In this document: positions 48,601 through 60,200 of the stretch, piece after piece
Layout of the letters: the number at the start of each line of letters is the position of its first letter
Numbering within the stretch: the first letter of the stretch is position 1
Assembly: GCA_916700875.1 (NCBI GenBank)
Contig: CAKAKS010000001.1
Span: forward strand, 16,582,461 to 16,646,460
DNA length: 64,000 nt
Direction: 5' to 3'
From: Sebastes aleutianus
Taxonomy: Eukaryota > Chordata > Actinopteri > Perciformes > Sebastidae
The notes under the pieces: generated by a model
Databases searched by the model: none
What the model was told of the DNA's origin: nothing
Seen by the model: only the letters and a program-made list of their open reading frames with translations
Program-made: the position numbers and the translations under genes

Positions 48601-48676
48601 TATTGACCATTTGTATAATTTATTATTGTTATTATTATTAGTAGTAGTAATGTTTTTTTTTGTGTGGCTGTCTGGC
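45656..48676. other. intergenic region upstream of stap2
   Basis: It presumably holds the stap2 promoter near 45660-45900. Beyond that it holds repeats: the GC-rich MITE at 46791-47345, a CAGTGGTGGAAGGGAACTAA-type fish repeat from 47858, and a family B MITE fragment at 48190-48350. No exon recognised. Confidence 0.5.
46791..47345. mobile_element. MITE with long CpG-rich inverted ends
   Basis: The left end GTAAAGTGGTGGACACACTG pairs with the right end CAGTGTGCCCACGGCTTTAC. The match continues through CCCGCATGAGGCTCGCGTGG. The left end additionally carries a direct duplication of GTGGTGGACACACTGCCCGC, and a third GTGGACACACTGCCCGC occurs at about 46908. Confidence 0.75.
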
Positions 48677-49524
48677 TCAGGGGGGAGGGGGGGGCCACCC
48701 TAGCGCCCTCTTTTGACCGGCCTGTGCATCATTGTTGGCTTGAACAATAAGTAAAATAACCATAAAAAACACCAAAAAAACCAAACCAAAAAACACCCGA
48801 AAAACGATTTCAATGATATCAATCACAGGTTGCAAATTTGGAGGATCTTGAATTATAGCATATATTTCACGTCTATATCTATACGTTAACATGGTGAAAA
48901 CGAGCAGTAAAATGGCACTGAGAAGCATGCCACGAACAAGCCCAGGATTGGCAGCTGCAAAAAACACAGCATCACATGTGTAATGTAGCAGCAGTAGAAC
49001 GTAGGACAGGAGGAACGACGAACACTGACACAGCAGGGGTATGGACTTCAGCAGACCGTTGATAAACCAGAGGAACATCTGGAGAAAACGCAGGAGCAAC
49101 CAGACAGTAGACAGCAGAAATCCCAACAACCACGAAACATCCTGAGAGACAGAGAGAGAGAGAAACTTTTTGTCTTGTCTCAGGAAGTTGTGAATGTTTT
49201 GCAGAGTGTGTTTGGGTTAATGAGGGCTTACATAGGCGTGTGCATCATTGTCTTCTTTGCCAACTAATACCACTGTAGAAAGAAAGACATAACAACATAC
49301 ATATTCATACTGTAACACTGGGATACAGAGAAAACGTTGTTCATGCATATTGAGCTCTTCTATAAGTAGTTATATGATAATGCGGCTTGGAACTTCTTTC
49401 ATTCAGCACATCCATGATCAACGTGTTATCACTTACTGAGGAAAGCGAATACCAGGAGGAAGAGACAGGTCTTCAGCAGCCATTTCTTTCTTCCTTTTCT
49501 TTTGATCTTACTCTGTAGTTCAAC
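48677..49524 (-). CDS. multi-pass membrane protein, copy 1 (3' exons B1-C1-D1)
   Basis: Unrecognised family. Exons 49524-49437, 49272-49232 and 49141-48677 have GT-AG borders and join in frame. The peptide starts VELQSKIKRKGRKKWLLK (basic, then a membrane segment LLKTCLFLLVFAFLMVLVG). It passes an acidic patch GKEDNDAHAYDVSW and then at least four hydrophobic segments (LLGFLLSTVWLLLRFLQMFL, YVLLLLHYTCDAVFFAAA, GMLLSAILLLVFTML, VFFGLVFLVFFMVILLIV). It ends GWPPPPP before TGA. Its own 5' exon (about 50145) is truncated and lacks a donor, so translation needs another first exon, possibly the intact one at 54830. I do not assign a function. Confidence 0.55.
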
Positions 49525-50061
49525 CTATAGTGTATTTATACCAAAAGAGATGTTCATTTGTATTTTATTTAATTTGTTTACAGTTTACTTATTACCCACA
49601 ACTCAATAATGATGTGTGATAAAATTAATAATTAAATATTTAATGTTATAAAATAGATAGCTTGTGCACAAGACCTTAGTATGACAAACAAAATAAATAT
49701 CAAGATCAATACTATTAATATACATTTTTGCATTATACCTATAGCCTGTGTGTGCAGAGGTGTAGCCTAATAAATCATGATTCATTGATTTGAATATAAT
49801 TAAGTGTTTCTTTTTATTAATACACTGTCTCTTTGACATGTCCCTGTTCAGCTTCAGTCACATGTTCTATTGATGCAAAACTACAGATTTTTTATCAAGC
49901 AATATGACTTTAAAAAACAACCTAAACATATTAAATTAGCCTTTCAGAGATTATTTATTTATTTTTACTTTTACTGTTTCGAAAGTCTGCATCATTATTA
50001 TAAGGCCTATTATAAATTATAATGAACAGGCCTGTACTGAAAATAACAGTAGCTACTTATA

Positions 50062-50145
50062 GATATGATAAGCGTCATCACCATCATTGGAGCCTTTCGG
50101 GTCGTTGAGACTGCAGGCTGGACAGCGGCTGCCCATTGATCCTGC
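50062..50145 (-). pseudogene. broken 5' exon of copy 1
   Basis: It reads MGSRCPACSLNDPKGSNDGD then DAY, aligned to the intact exon at 54830-54645 (MYNLCPACSLNDPRGSNDGD). After that a deletion of about 185 bp, relative to copy 2, removes the rest of the exon and its splice donor. The frame ends at a TAG shortly after (YHIYK-stop). Confidence 0.55.
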
Positions 50146-50788
50146 TGTGGATACATCCCGTAGTGACTGACAGTATTGACTGAGCAAGTTTTTCCTCTGT
50201 GTGTCAACAAGGTGTGACAGTGAAACTAACTGGTGGCTGGCACAGGCCGAGCTGTACCTCCCAACGCAACTGGTACAAACTCAGTTGACATTAGCCAATT
50301 TCACCAACATCTATTCACCTTCAAACAGGAATAAAACACTTAAAATGTACTAACAGGTACTTAAACAGTAAGGAGACATGATTTTCCAACTTCATTTCAT
50401 CTAAGTTTTTAACGTTTAACTGATCAACCTGTTAACCTGGCAATTTTCATTTTAAGTAAAACCGTTTTTACATGTAACTTTAAAATGTTGAGTAGAAACA
50501 TAATTTAAATGTGTCTTCTTCATTTAACAGTGTTGTGCAAACAGCACCTGTGCGGAGGAATGACTCAGCAACATGAGACACATTTGCTCAGTAATTAAAA
50601 TTATGCTGAAAGCCGGTCTGACTGCATTCCTCACCCTGCATGTGTATTGTGACCTTCAGTGTTATTATCCTTATTGTAATCCTTAAAGGAAGACTTCTCA
50701 TGGTTCACATTAAGAATGGTCTGTAGCCACATAAAACAAAATGACAAGAATACATCTGGATAATTAAAAAACTTGCTTTTGACTGCCT

Positions 50789-52415
50789 ATACACACGTAG
50801 GCAAAATTGTTGGTATCCTTCCGTTAAAGAAAGAAAAACCCACAATGGTCACTGAAATAACTTGAAACTGACAAAAGTAATAATAAATAAAAATTCACTG
50901 AAAATTAACTAATGAAAATCAGATATTGCTTTTGAATTGTGGTTCAACAGAATCATTTTTAAAAAACAAACTAATAAAACTGGCCTGGACAAAAATGATG
51001 GTACCCTTAACTTAATATTTAGTTGTACAACCTTTTGAGGCAATCACTGCAATCAAGTGATTTCTGTAACTCTCAATGAGACTTCTGAACCTGTCGACAG
51101 GTATGTTGGCCCACTCCTCGTGAGCAAACTGCTCCAGCTGTCTCAGGTTTGAAGGGTGCCCTCCCCAGACTGCATGTTTCAGCTCCTTCCACAGATGTTC
51201 AATAGGATTTAGATCAGGGCTCATAGAAGGCCACTTCAGAATAGTCCAATGTTTAGTTCTTAGCCATTCTTGGGTGTTTTTAGCTGTGTTTTGGGTCATT
51301 ATCCTGTTTGAGGACCCATGACCTGCAACTGAGACCAAGCTTTCTGACACTGGGCAGCACATTTCGCTCCAGAATGCCTTGATAGTCTTGAGATTTCATT
51401 GTACCCGGCACAGATTCAAGACACCCTGTGCCAGATGCAGCAAAGCAGCCCCATAACATAACCGAGCCTCCTCCATGTTTCACATTAGGTACAGTGTTCT
51501 TTTCTTTGGATGCTTCATTTTTGCGTCTGTAAACATAGAGCTGATTTGACTTGCCAAAAAGCTCCAGTTTTGTCTCATCTGTCCAAAGGACATTCTCCCA
51601 GAAGCTTTGTGGCTTGTCAATATGCATTTTGGCATATTCCAGTCTCGCTTTTTTATGATTTGCGTCCTCCTCGGTCGTCTTCCATTAAGTCTACTTTGGC
51701 TCAAACAGTGACGGATGGTGCGATCTGACACTGATGTACCTTGACCTTGGAGTTCACCTCTAATCTCTTTGGAAGTTGTTCTGGGCTCTTTGGTTACCAT
51801 TCGTATTATCCGTCTCTTCAATATGTCATCAATTTTCCTCTTGCGGCCACGTCCAGGGAGGTAGGCTACAGTCCCATGGACCTTAAACTTCTGAATAATA
51901 TGTGCAACTGTAGTCACAGGAACATCAAGCTGCTTGGAGATGGTCTTATAGCCTTTACCTTTAACATGAAGGTCTATAATTGTCCTTCTAACCTCCTGAG
52001 ACAACTCTCTCCTTAGCTTTCTGTGGTCCATGTTCAGTGTGGTACACACCATGATACCAAACAGCACAGTGACTACTTTTCACCCTTTAAATAGGCAGAC
52101 TGACTGATTACAAGTTTGAAGACACCTGTGATGCTAATTACAGGACACACCTTAGTTTAATATGTCCCTATGGTCACATTATTTTACATCTTTTCTAGGG
52201 CTACCATCATTTTTGTCCTGGCCAGTTTCATTAGTTTGTTTTTTAAAATGATTCTGCTGAACCATAATTCAAAAACAATATCTGATTTTCATTAGTTCAT
52301 TTTCAGTGAATTTTTATTTATTATTACTTTTGTCAGTTTCAAGTTATTTCAGTGACCATTGTGGGTTTTGGTTTCTTTAACGGAAGGGTACCAACAATTT
52401 TGCCTACGTGTGTAT
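50789..52415 (-). mobile_element. Tc1/mariner-type transposon, IR/DR structure
   Basis: Nearly perfect inverted repeats of about 217 bp (50790-51006 and 52198-52414), starting TACACACGTAGGCAAAATTG, flank a minus-strand transposase. The transposase is split over three frames: residues in 52067-51630, 51627-51280 and 51330-51012. Landmarks are a paired-like HTH (SQEVRRTIIDLH, YKTISKQLDVPVTTVAHII), a GRGRKRK hook and the DDE residues in LWTDETKLELFG, QDNDPKHS and SPDLNPIEHLW. At least two frameshifts make it non-autonomous. The high identity of the ends suggests a fairly recent insertion. Confidence 0.93.
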
Positions 52416-52558
52416 AAGTAAAGATCTACTGGGATAAGGAAATGTGTAAACAGAGCTGTGTAATGTTGTAACATTGTAATATATGTAAAATATATAAATA
52501 TAAATAGGTAAACTTTAAATACAGAACAGAAAAAAACTGAAAAATTGTGATTTTGCTC

Positions 52559-52561
<3 letters not shown>

Positions 52562-52600
<39 letters not shown>
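52562..52600. repeat. (AT)n microsatellite
   Basis: TATATA run followed by ACACACA, beside the truncated MITE at 52620-53305. Confidence 0.9.
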
Positions 52601-52619
52601 GATAAGTAAAGTTAACTTA

Positions 52620-53305
52620 AGTTGAAAATAGAAAAAAAAATGTAGACATTGCAGTACAAAAATATAAATACAAATAAGAGAACTTTTAAATTTGTCAAGT
52701 ATTTAACACTCTTATCAACATGGGAGTGGGTTAATATGCTTGCTTTATGCAAATGTATGTATATATTCATTATTGGAAATCCATTAACAACACAAAACAA
52801 TGACAAATATTGTCCAGAAACCCTCACAGGTACTGTATTTAGCATAAAAAATATGCTCAAATCCTAACATCGCAAACTGCAGCCCAACATGCAACAACAG
52901 CTGTCAGTGTGTCAGTGTGCTGACTTGACTATGACTTTCCTTAAACTGCATGTGATTATCATAAAGTGGGCATGTCTGTAAAGGGGAGACTCGTGGGTAC
53001 CCAGAGAACCCATTTTCATTCACATCTCTTGAGGTCAGAGGTCAAGGGACCCCTTTGAAAATGGCTATGACAGTTTTTCATCGCCAAAATTTAGTACGAG
53101 TTTGGAGCGTTATTTAGCCTCCTTCATGACAAGCTAACATGGTTGGAACAAATGGATTCTTTAGGTTTACTAGTTTCATATGATACCAGTATCTCCACTC
53201 TAGCTTTAAAACTGATCCCACTACAACCTACCAATCACACGTTGCATTAATGCGTTTAAGAATCTAGTGGCCTTAAAACGAATTATCGCGTATGTATCGC
53301 GTATA
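52620..53305. mobile_element. hAT-type MITE (family A), copy fused to gene copy 2
   Basis: In reverse orientation it matches the complete element at 5215-5914 block by block (ACATGCCCACTTTATGATAA complement, CTAGCTTTAAAACTGA, GTCAAGGGACCCCTTTGAAA). It lacks the outermost end next to 53305. Its sequence runs directly into the last exon of gene copy 2 and replaces that exon's 3' end. Confidence 0.8.
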
Positions 53306-54830
53306 TAGTTATACCTTAAAACGAGCAGTGAAATGGCACTGAGAAGCATGACACAAACATACACAGGACTGGTGGTTGCAAAAAACACGGCATTACATGT
53401 GTAATGTAGCAGCAGCATAACGCAGGACAGGAGGTACGACAAACAATGACACAGCGGGGACGCAGAAATGGAGATGAACCACAGCAGGCCTTTGATCAAC
53501 CAGAGGAACAACTTGAGGAGATACAGGAGCAACCAAACAGTCCAGAAGAGCAGAACTCCCAACAACCGCAATGCTTTGGATGGAAGAAAGACATCAGCAT
53601 CCTAAAAGACAGACAGACAGACAGACAGAGAGAGAGAGGGAGAAAGAGAGTCTTTTTGTCTTGTCTCAGGAAGTTGTGAATGTTTTGCAGAGTGTGTTTG
53701 GGTTAATGTGGGCTTACATAGTCTTGTGCAACATTGTCTTCTTTGCCAACTGATCCCACTTTAGAAAGAAAGACATAACAACATACAGATTCATACTGTA
53801 ACACTGGGATACAGAGAAAACGTTGATATCACAGATGCATATATACTGTAACTATTAAATCTAATAAAAGGCCACTTTGACAAATGCTTTACAGACCACT
53901 TTTTCATGCATATTGAGCTCTTCCATAAGTAGTTGTGAACTTCTTTCATTCAGCACATCCATGATCAACATGTCACTTACTGAGGAAAGTGAATGCCAGG
54001 AGGCCGGATAGCACACAGATCCTCAGCAGCCATTTGTTTCTATACCTCCTCCTTCTCCTTGCTTCAATCTATAGTGTATTTATACCAAAAGAGATGTTCA
54101 TTTGTATTTTATTTAATTTGTTTACAGTAAACTTATTACCCACAACTCATTAATGAGATATTTAATGTTATAAAATAGATAGCTTGTATATGAGACCTTA
54201 TTATGACAAACAAAATAAATATCAAGATCAATTAAATACTATTAATAGACATTTTTGCATTATACCTATAGCCTGTTTGTGCAGAGGTGAAGCCTAATAA
54301 ATCATGATTTATTCATTTGATTATCATTAAGTTGTTTTATTTGTATTAATACACTGTCTCCTTGACATGTCCCACTTCAGCTTTTATTTTATCATGCAAT
54401 ATGACTTTAAAGAAAAATAACCTTAACATTTTAAATGAGCCTTTCAGAGATTATTCATTTATTTTTACTTTTACAGTGTTTCTAAAGTCTGTATCGTCAT
54501 TATAAGGCCTATTATCAATTATAATGAACAGGCCTGTACTGAAAATAACATCAGTGGTGGTGTCTATTAGTTGCAACAGCATCAGCAGTAGCTACTAATA
54601 GATATGATAGCAGCAGCATTAGGAGGCCTTTTATTTCATCTTACCTTTAAGAGTATCTCTCTCTTTGCTGCCTGCTCATACGTCCTGCAGATGCTAATGA
54701 TGTGAGCCAGAGAGCGATGGTGATTGAACTCATCACAGCTGGTGAGTAATAGACACTGTAGACAAGCATCATCACCATCATTGGAGCCTCTCGGGTCGTT
54801 GAGACTGCAGGCTGGACAGAGGTTGTACAT
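53221..54830 (-). CDS. multi-pass membrane protein, copy 2 (full 5' end, truncated 3' end)
   Basis: Same unrecognised family as copy 1. Exons 54830-54645, 54068-53981, 53758-53718 and 53601-53221 join in frame to 231 codons. The start exon MYNLCPACSLNDPRG has CxxC and further Cys (CLQC, SCDEF, ISIC), which suggests a small Cys-rich cytosolic head. A basic stretch (EARRRRRYRNK), an anchor (WLLRICVLSGLLAFTFL) and several hydrophobic helices follow. Homology to copy 1 stops after TYAII; the last 19 residues are MITE sequence. One acceptor (AAAG at 53759) is weaker than its ACAG counterpart in copy 1. The Met is conserved in both copies, but an upstream in-frame extension stays open. It could be a decaying duplicate or the 5' half of a composite gene. 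Confidence 0.5.
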
Positions 54831-55489
54831 TGTTCCTGCTGTGGACACATCCCGTAGTGACTGACAGTAGTGACTGAGCAAGTTTTTCCTCTGTGTGCCA
54901 ACAAGGTGTGACAGTGAAGCTAACTGGTGGCTGGCACAAGCCGAGCTGTGCCTCCCAACGCAACAGGTGCAAACTCAGTTGACATTAGCCAATTTCACCA
55001 ACATCTATTCACCTTCAAACAGGAATAAAACACTTAAAATGTACTAACAGGTACTTAAACAGTAAGGAGACATGATTTTCGAACTTAATTTCATCTAAGT
55101 TTTTAATGTTTAACTGATCAACCTGTTAACCTGCCAATTTTCATTTTAAGTAAAACCGTTTTTACATGTAACTTTTAAATGTTGAGTAGAAACATAACTT
55201 AAATGTGTCTTCTTCATTTAACAGTGTTGCGCAAACAGCACCTGTGCGGAGGAATGACTCAGCAACATGAGAAACATTTGCTCAGTAATTAAAATGATGC
55301 TGAAAGCCGGTCTGTCGGCATTCCTCACCCTGATTGTGTATTGTGACCTTCAGTGTTATTATCCTCATCGTCATCCTTAAAGGAAGACTTCTCATGGTTC
55401 ACATTAAGAATCGTCTGTAGCCACATGAAATAAAATGACAAGAATACATCTGGATAATTAAAAAAACTTGCTTTTGACTGCCTGTATGC

Positions 55490-57296
55490 TTAGTAATTTA
55501 AAGGCCTGGCTCATGTTATATCACAGCACACAGTCTGAGGTCTTTGGTCAGGTCTCTCTTGGTTTTGCTGTTGAGAGGCCAAAAATAAACCCTTTTGGGT
55601 TGCCTGACTTCGCTCTTGTGTCACTGTTCTCCTAGCAACCAACCGCGGCTTGTCTCATAATGTCCACTGGAGAATTGGCTGCACAAAACTAATGCCTAAA
55701 AACAGCTCATTACTGGGAGGCCGCTGGAGGGCGAGCAGCCAGCTCAGTGTTGTTGTTTTGTAAAAGTGAATCAGAGTATCTTGTCTTGACACAAGAGCTG
55801 CTGAAAGTTGCAGCTTGAAAGTGATGCTCTGTGCAAACTCGCTTGCTTTACTTGTTTCTTGTAACCAAGCAAAGCAACTACTGCCCCCTACTGATACAAG
55901 CTTCTACTAGTGACATTCAGCAGGAAAAGCACAGGTGGTGGAACCAATAATATTAAAGGGATAGTTTGGGTCTTTTCCATAGTCAGTGTATTATCAATAG
56001 TAGATGACGGTCGGTGTGCCCTCAGCTTGGAGAAACAGACAGGAGTACCGACACCGGAGCAAAGCAATACAATGCTGTGGACGGGGACGGCAGAAAAACA
56101 TACTTTAGCCACCTAAAAGAAAGACTCACCTAAAAACATCTATATCATTTAAAGTGTATGATATATTTGGAATATTTTCACCACTTTATCTTGCCGTCAG
56201 ACAGCCCTTTCCTTCTCCTTTCCGAGGGGGAACTGAACCGAAAGTAAAACTTATCTATGCTCTCTCCAAAGGCAGCAGGCTCAGATGTCAAAAACACTAT
56301 CGATAATTTCACTTTCAGTTCAGTTCACCATCAGAAGATATTCTAAATATAGTGTACACTTAAACTGATGTCATTTTTTTTAGGTGTGCCTTTCTTTTAG
56401 GTGGCTAAAATACATTTTTCTGCCGTCCACATCCACAACATTGCATTTCTTTGCTCCGGTGACAGTACTCCTGTCAGTTTCTCGATGCTGGGGGTGTACC
56501 GACCGTCATCTACTGTAAGTAAGACACCTAATATGATTAAGTTACCCATAGAACCCCACTTCAAAACACCCGAATTATCCCTTTAATGATGGCTCTGTTC
56601 AATTTAAGGTGTTGCACAGACTGTAAAGCCCCCAGAGAAAAAATTGTGATTTTGGGCTTCAGTGGTCAAATTAATTTTAACTTTAATAGACAGATGTCTA
56701 AAGTGTTGATACCTTTTTAATTACAAACATATGCACACATACTTTGGCAAACTGCAGAAGCTTGAACATGTATAACAAAACATTACAATGAGTTGTATGT
56801 AGATCTACACAGTAAAAGCATTTGGCACCGTCTGTTCCCTACATGCTTCCTACAGACTGATGCCCACTGCCGGCCACAGATTTCTTTCTCAGCAGTGGTC
56901 TTTGACCCCGCCGGTCCCTCCGGCATCTTCCATCTCCTCCTTTAATCCCTCATGCTGGAGGAGAGGCCACACTAAGGAGAGAAAACAGTCAATGTTCTCC
57001 ATCAAGGGGCCTCTAATGATGCTCCCTCCTCAACCACTGGCTGAGGAGAAAATGGCCACAGGGGTGACAGGGATGGGGGATAATATGTTGGCCTGATGAA
57101 GCCTCTGAGACAACAGCATGTTTTCTTTGACTCCAAATTATGTAAATTAAACATGACAGGTGAGGTATGTCATTTCAGTTTTATTTCAACATGTTCATTC
57201 TATGTTGATGTCAGTCAATTTCAGTCGATCCAGTTTTGAAATCCTTGTGTTTGGCATTAACGGGATTCTTTCTTGTGACGTCTTTTGCAGAGCCGT
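55490..57296. other. intergenic region with foldback element
   Basis: Apart from the foldback MITE at 55953-56586 no coding exon was recognised. The open frame at 56860-57096 is not supported by splice context or similarity that I know. Confidence 0.5.
55953..56586. mobile_element. foldback MITE with arms of about 180 bp
   Basis: The ends TTAAAGGGATAGTTTGGGT and CGAATTATCCCTTTAA pair. Further inward, GGAGAAACAGACAGGAGTAC pairs with the complement at about 56465-56485, and GACGGCAGAAAAACAT with ATTTTTCTGCCGTC. The whole element could fold into a long hairpin. Confidence 0.8.
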
Positions 57297-60200
57297 TCAG
57301 CTGTAATGACACGGAGGCCCTAAGAGGACAGATGAGAGAAACACATTTAAGCCAAACTCATATCACACACAAGTGATGATATTTTGCTGCAGACTGACCT
57401 AAGAGGTCTGGATTATGATTAGCTGGCAGAGCAGGGTAAAAGGTCAGGCTGGAGATAGAGGTCAGGCGAGGGTCAGACCATCCCCATGCTTCATTACAGG
57501 AGCATGGCTGGTCGTGGTAGACGCTGCAGGAGACGTCCCCTCCTGGAAAACAAAACAGCTTCTGTCCACGTTCACTTTTATTTCTCTTCCAACCTCCATC
57601 TAATTAGTGGAATGACAAAATACATGCATGTGTGTTCCCAGCTGTAAGGGTGCATATTTATCTATGCAATCTCCTCTTCTAATGGTTGCAGTGATGGAGG
57701 AGTGGAGGTGTAAGCGGGCCTGTAATGAGAGGCTGAGGTGAGGGAAGGAAGCAGAGAGCCTGCAGGCTGAGAGGACACAAGCCTGGGGCGGTGAGGTGGA
57801 TCTCCTGCTGCGGAGGTTGTTTCAGTCAGAGTAATGTTAACACAGGACCACCATCAGTCTGCTGTGTGGTCTGGTACCACTGTGATCTCTGTGTCTGCTC
57901 TGCAAATACATCCATCTAAACATGTTTATGTGGAGTCTTACATTTTTGTTTTTAAAACACAGGAATAGAAGGGGAGGATGGTCATTTCTTTTTTTTGCAA
58001 TTTGAAACAACTTGTTTCAGAGATGCTCTTACTTGCATCATCGTCATTTTCTTGATAGGCTATGAGTTGGGGGATTTTTCTTCTGCTTTAGAAAAATTCC
58101 AGAAGACAACGAAGCAGAATAACATGGATGCAGTATCAGTGACTAAACCCATAAGTTTTCGAATATCAAATAAGATTGAATGACCAAATATAAAAAAATA
58201 TATAAAAAATCAATTACTTCTTTAAATACAAACTAACATGTGAAGTCACTGTGAAGTGTGTTAAAGTACATTTCCATTGGCTCCTAGATGCCCGCTCCAA
58301 GTAAACTGTACAGTAGTTGATTCAGTATTTAGCTCACACCAGAAAAGTGACAGAATAAAGCATATCATACTCAAAGATGTCAGTATGTAGAACAAATCTG
58401 ATTGATTTGAGAGTGTGATATTGGACATTTTTGTTTCAATAGAGTGTGTACGACAAAGATGGAGGAGCTGCTAACAGCAGGAAAAAACTAAACCAAAGCC
58501 AATTGTGGATGATGGAAAGACAGCTTGGAAAAAAGAATAAAACAGCAGCATCCATTATCCATCTTGGATATCATTCCGACTGTCAAAATAAATATAGAAA
58601 TAGAAACAAGTATCCTCTATATACATACAGTTTCAAACACACACAAATACACGGATCGCACTCACAGACTGTTTTACCTTCCTTGTGTCTGCCGCTGCAT
58701 TTCCTGATTCCCAGAATTCCACTGATGGAATGGGTGGACTCAGAGGAATAGGCCGTTCCCACGGCAACAGATGATGCTGATGTCACTGCAGGGTCAGAGG
58801 TCAACATCAGGAAACATTAGAGGCACACAGATAGGTCAAGAGAAAGTCGAAGGGGACAGAAAAACTTACCAACTTCACAAGACTCGGACTGGACTTTGTT
58901 TCTGATGATCCTGTAAAAACAGAGGGAACTCACTCAACGCTCAATGATCTGTATTGTCAAGCACACACACACACAAGTTCATCTATACCTGTTGATGGAG
59001 CTGGTGCTGGGCACGCCGTCGTGGTCGCACACTCGCTCCAGCAGCAGCCTGTCTCGGATCTCCCAGGCGAACATGGTGGGGTTGGTGTGCTTCAGATGCA
59101 GGATCATTTGCACAACTCTGGGAGTGGCCACTTTGGGCTTAGAGCCTCCGATCACTCCCGGCCTGATGCTTCCTGTCTCATTGTACCTGAATTCACAAGA
59201 TTGATATCTGTCAGTAATAATAATAATAATAATAAACTTTATTTGTATAGCACCTTTCCAAACATAGTTACAAAGTGCTTTACATAAGTCAAAATAGTGC
59301 AAACATTGAGATAAAAACAATACAGAATAAAAACATAAAAACATAGGCCAAAGTAACATTTCAGCTGAGGAGAATATAGATGCTGATGTGATTCATGCAA
59401 GGTGGAATAAAGTCAGAAACAGCACTGTGCAACACTATAGATTCAAAAACAGGATTAATTTCTATCCAAAATAAATTAATTTCCGAACAATGCATCCTGG
59501 GATGACCACAAATAGCCTGTAAAACTGGAGTTAACAGGCTACACATGTATAGTCAAAATGTTAGTTTAGCTGGGAATAAATATAATGCATTTATGAAAGT
59601 GGTTAGTTTTTAAATATTTATATATATTTCAAAATGATATGCATTTTTTAACGATTTGTTTTGAACATTTTTATACAAATGGTTATTATTATTATTACAG
59701 TATTTTTTTTAAAGTGTACAATTCACCCAGAATCTGCTTCATCACAGATATCTCAGTGAACTAACTAATACATTAATAGATATTTATTTCATTTAAAAAA
59801 ATGTTCACATATATAAAACCCCAGGAGAAAAAAAACAATAACAAAAAAGGAAGAAAGATCTGAACTAACATAATTTTAAAAATACAACGAAAGTTAAACA
59901 ACAACAAGAAGCACACAATATGTGCAGAAAAACCAACAAAACAGTGGAAAACAATCCAATAAAAACAATGAAATACATACAAAGAACAGATAGGCTAAAC
60001 AAATGACCAAACTTGAGTCCCTTTTCTTTCTTTCTTTACCTGGCCAGTATCTTGCTGACACAGCCGTGACTGACGCGCAGGCGGCGTGAGATCTCACAGG
60101 GACGCACGCCCAGTTGAGCGAGCTCCACGATGCGCTGTCTCACCGCGTGCGGTAACGGGCGTCCGTTAATGAAAACACCGCCGAGCTGGTTCACTCCACC

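Larger units (their letters stand above)
48880..55488. repeat. tandem segmental duplication
   Basis: Copy 1 at about 48880-50788 and copy 2 at about 53320-55488 are colinear, including introns and 5' flank. Examples are TTTAACAGTGTTG at 50525 and 55219, and GAATGACTCAGCAACATGAG at 50560 and 55250. Identity by eye is high outside the indels. The Tc1 and the family A MITE lie between the copies. Confidence 0.85.

Noticed and set aside
56860..57096. 78-codon plus-strand open frame
   Set aside because: No family resemblance, no splice signals and low-complexity Pro/Ser content; insufficient evidence.
57600..57760. Possible extra pax5-like exon after TCATTACAG (minus strand)
   Set aside because: Translated frames show no homeodomain or Pax transactivation similarity and meet stops without a good donor.
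58446..58751. 101-codon plus-strand frame in the pax5-like intron and exon
   Set aside because: It overlaps the octapeptide exon on the opposite strand and has no recognisable protein features.
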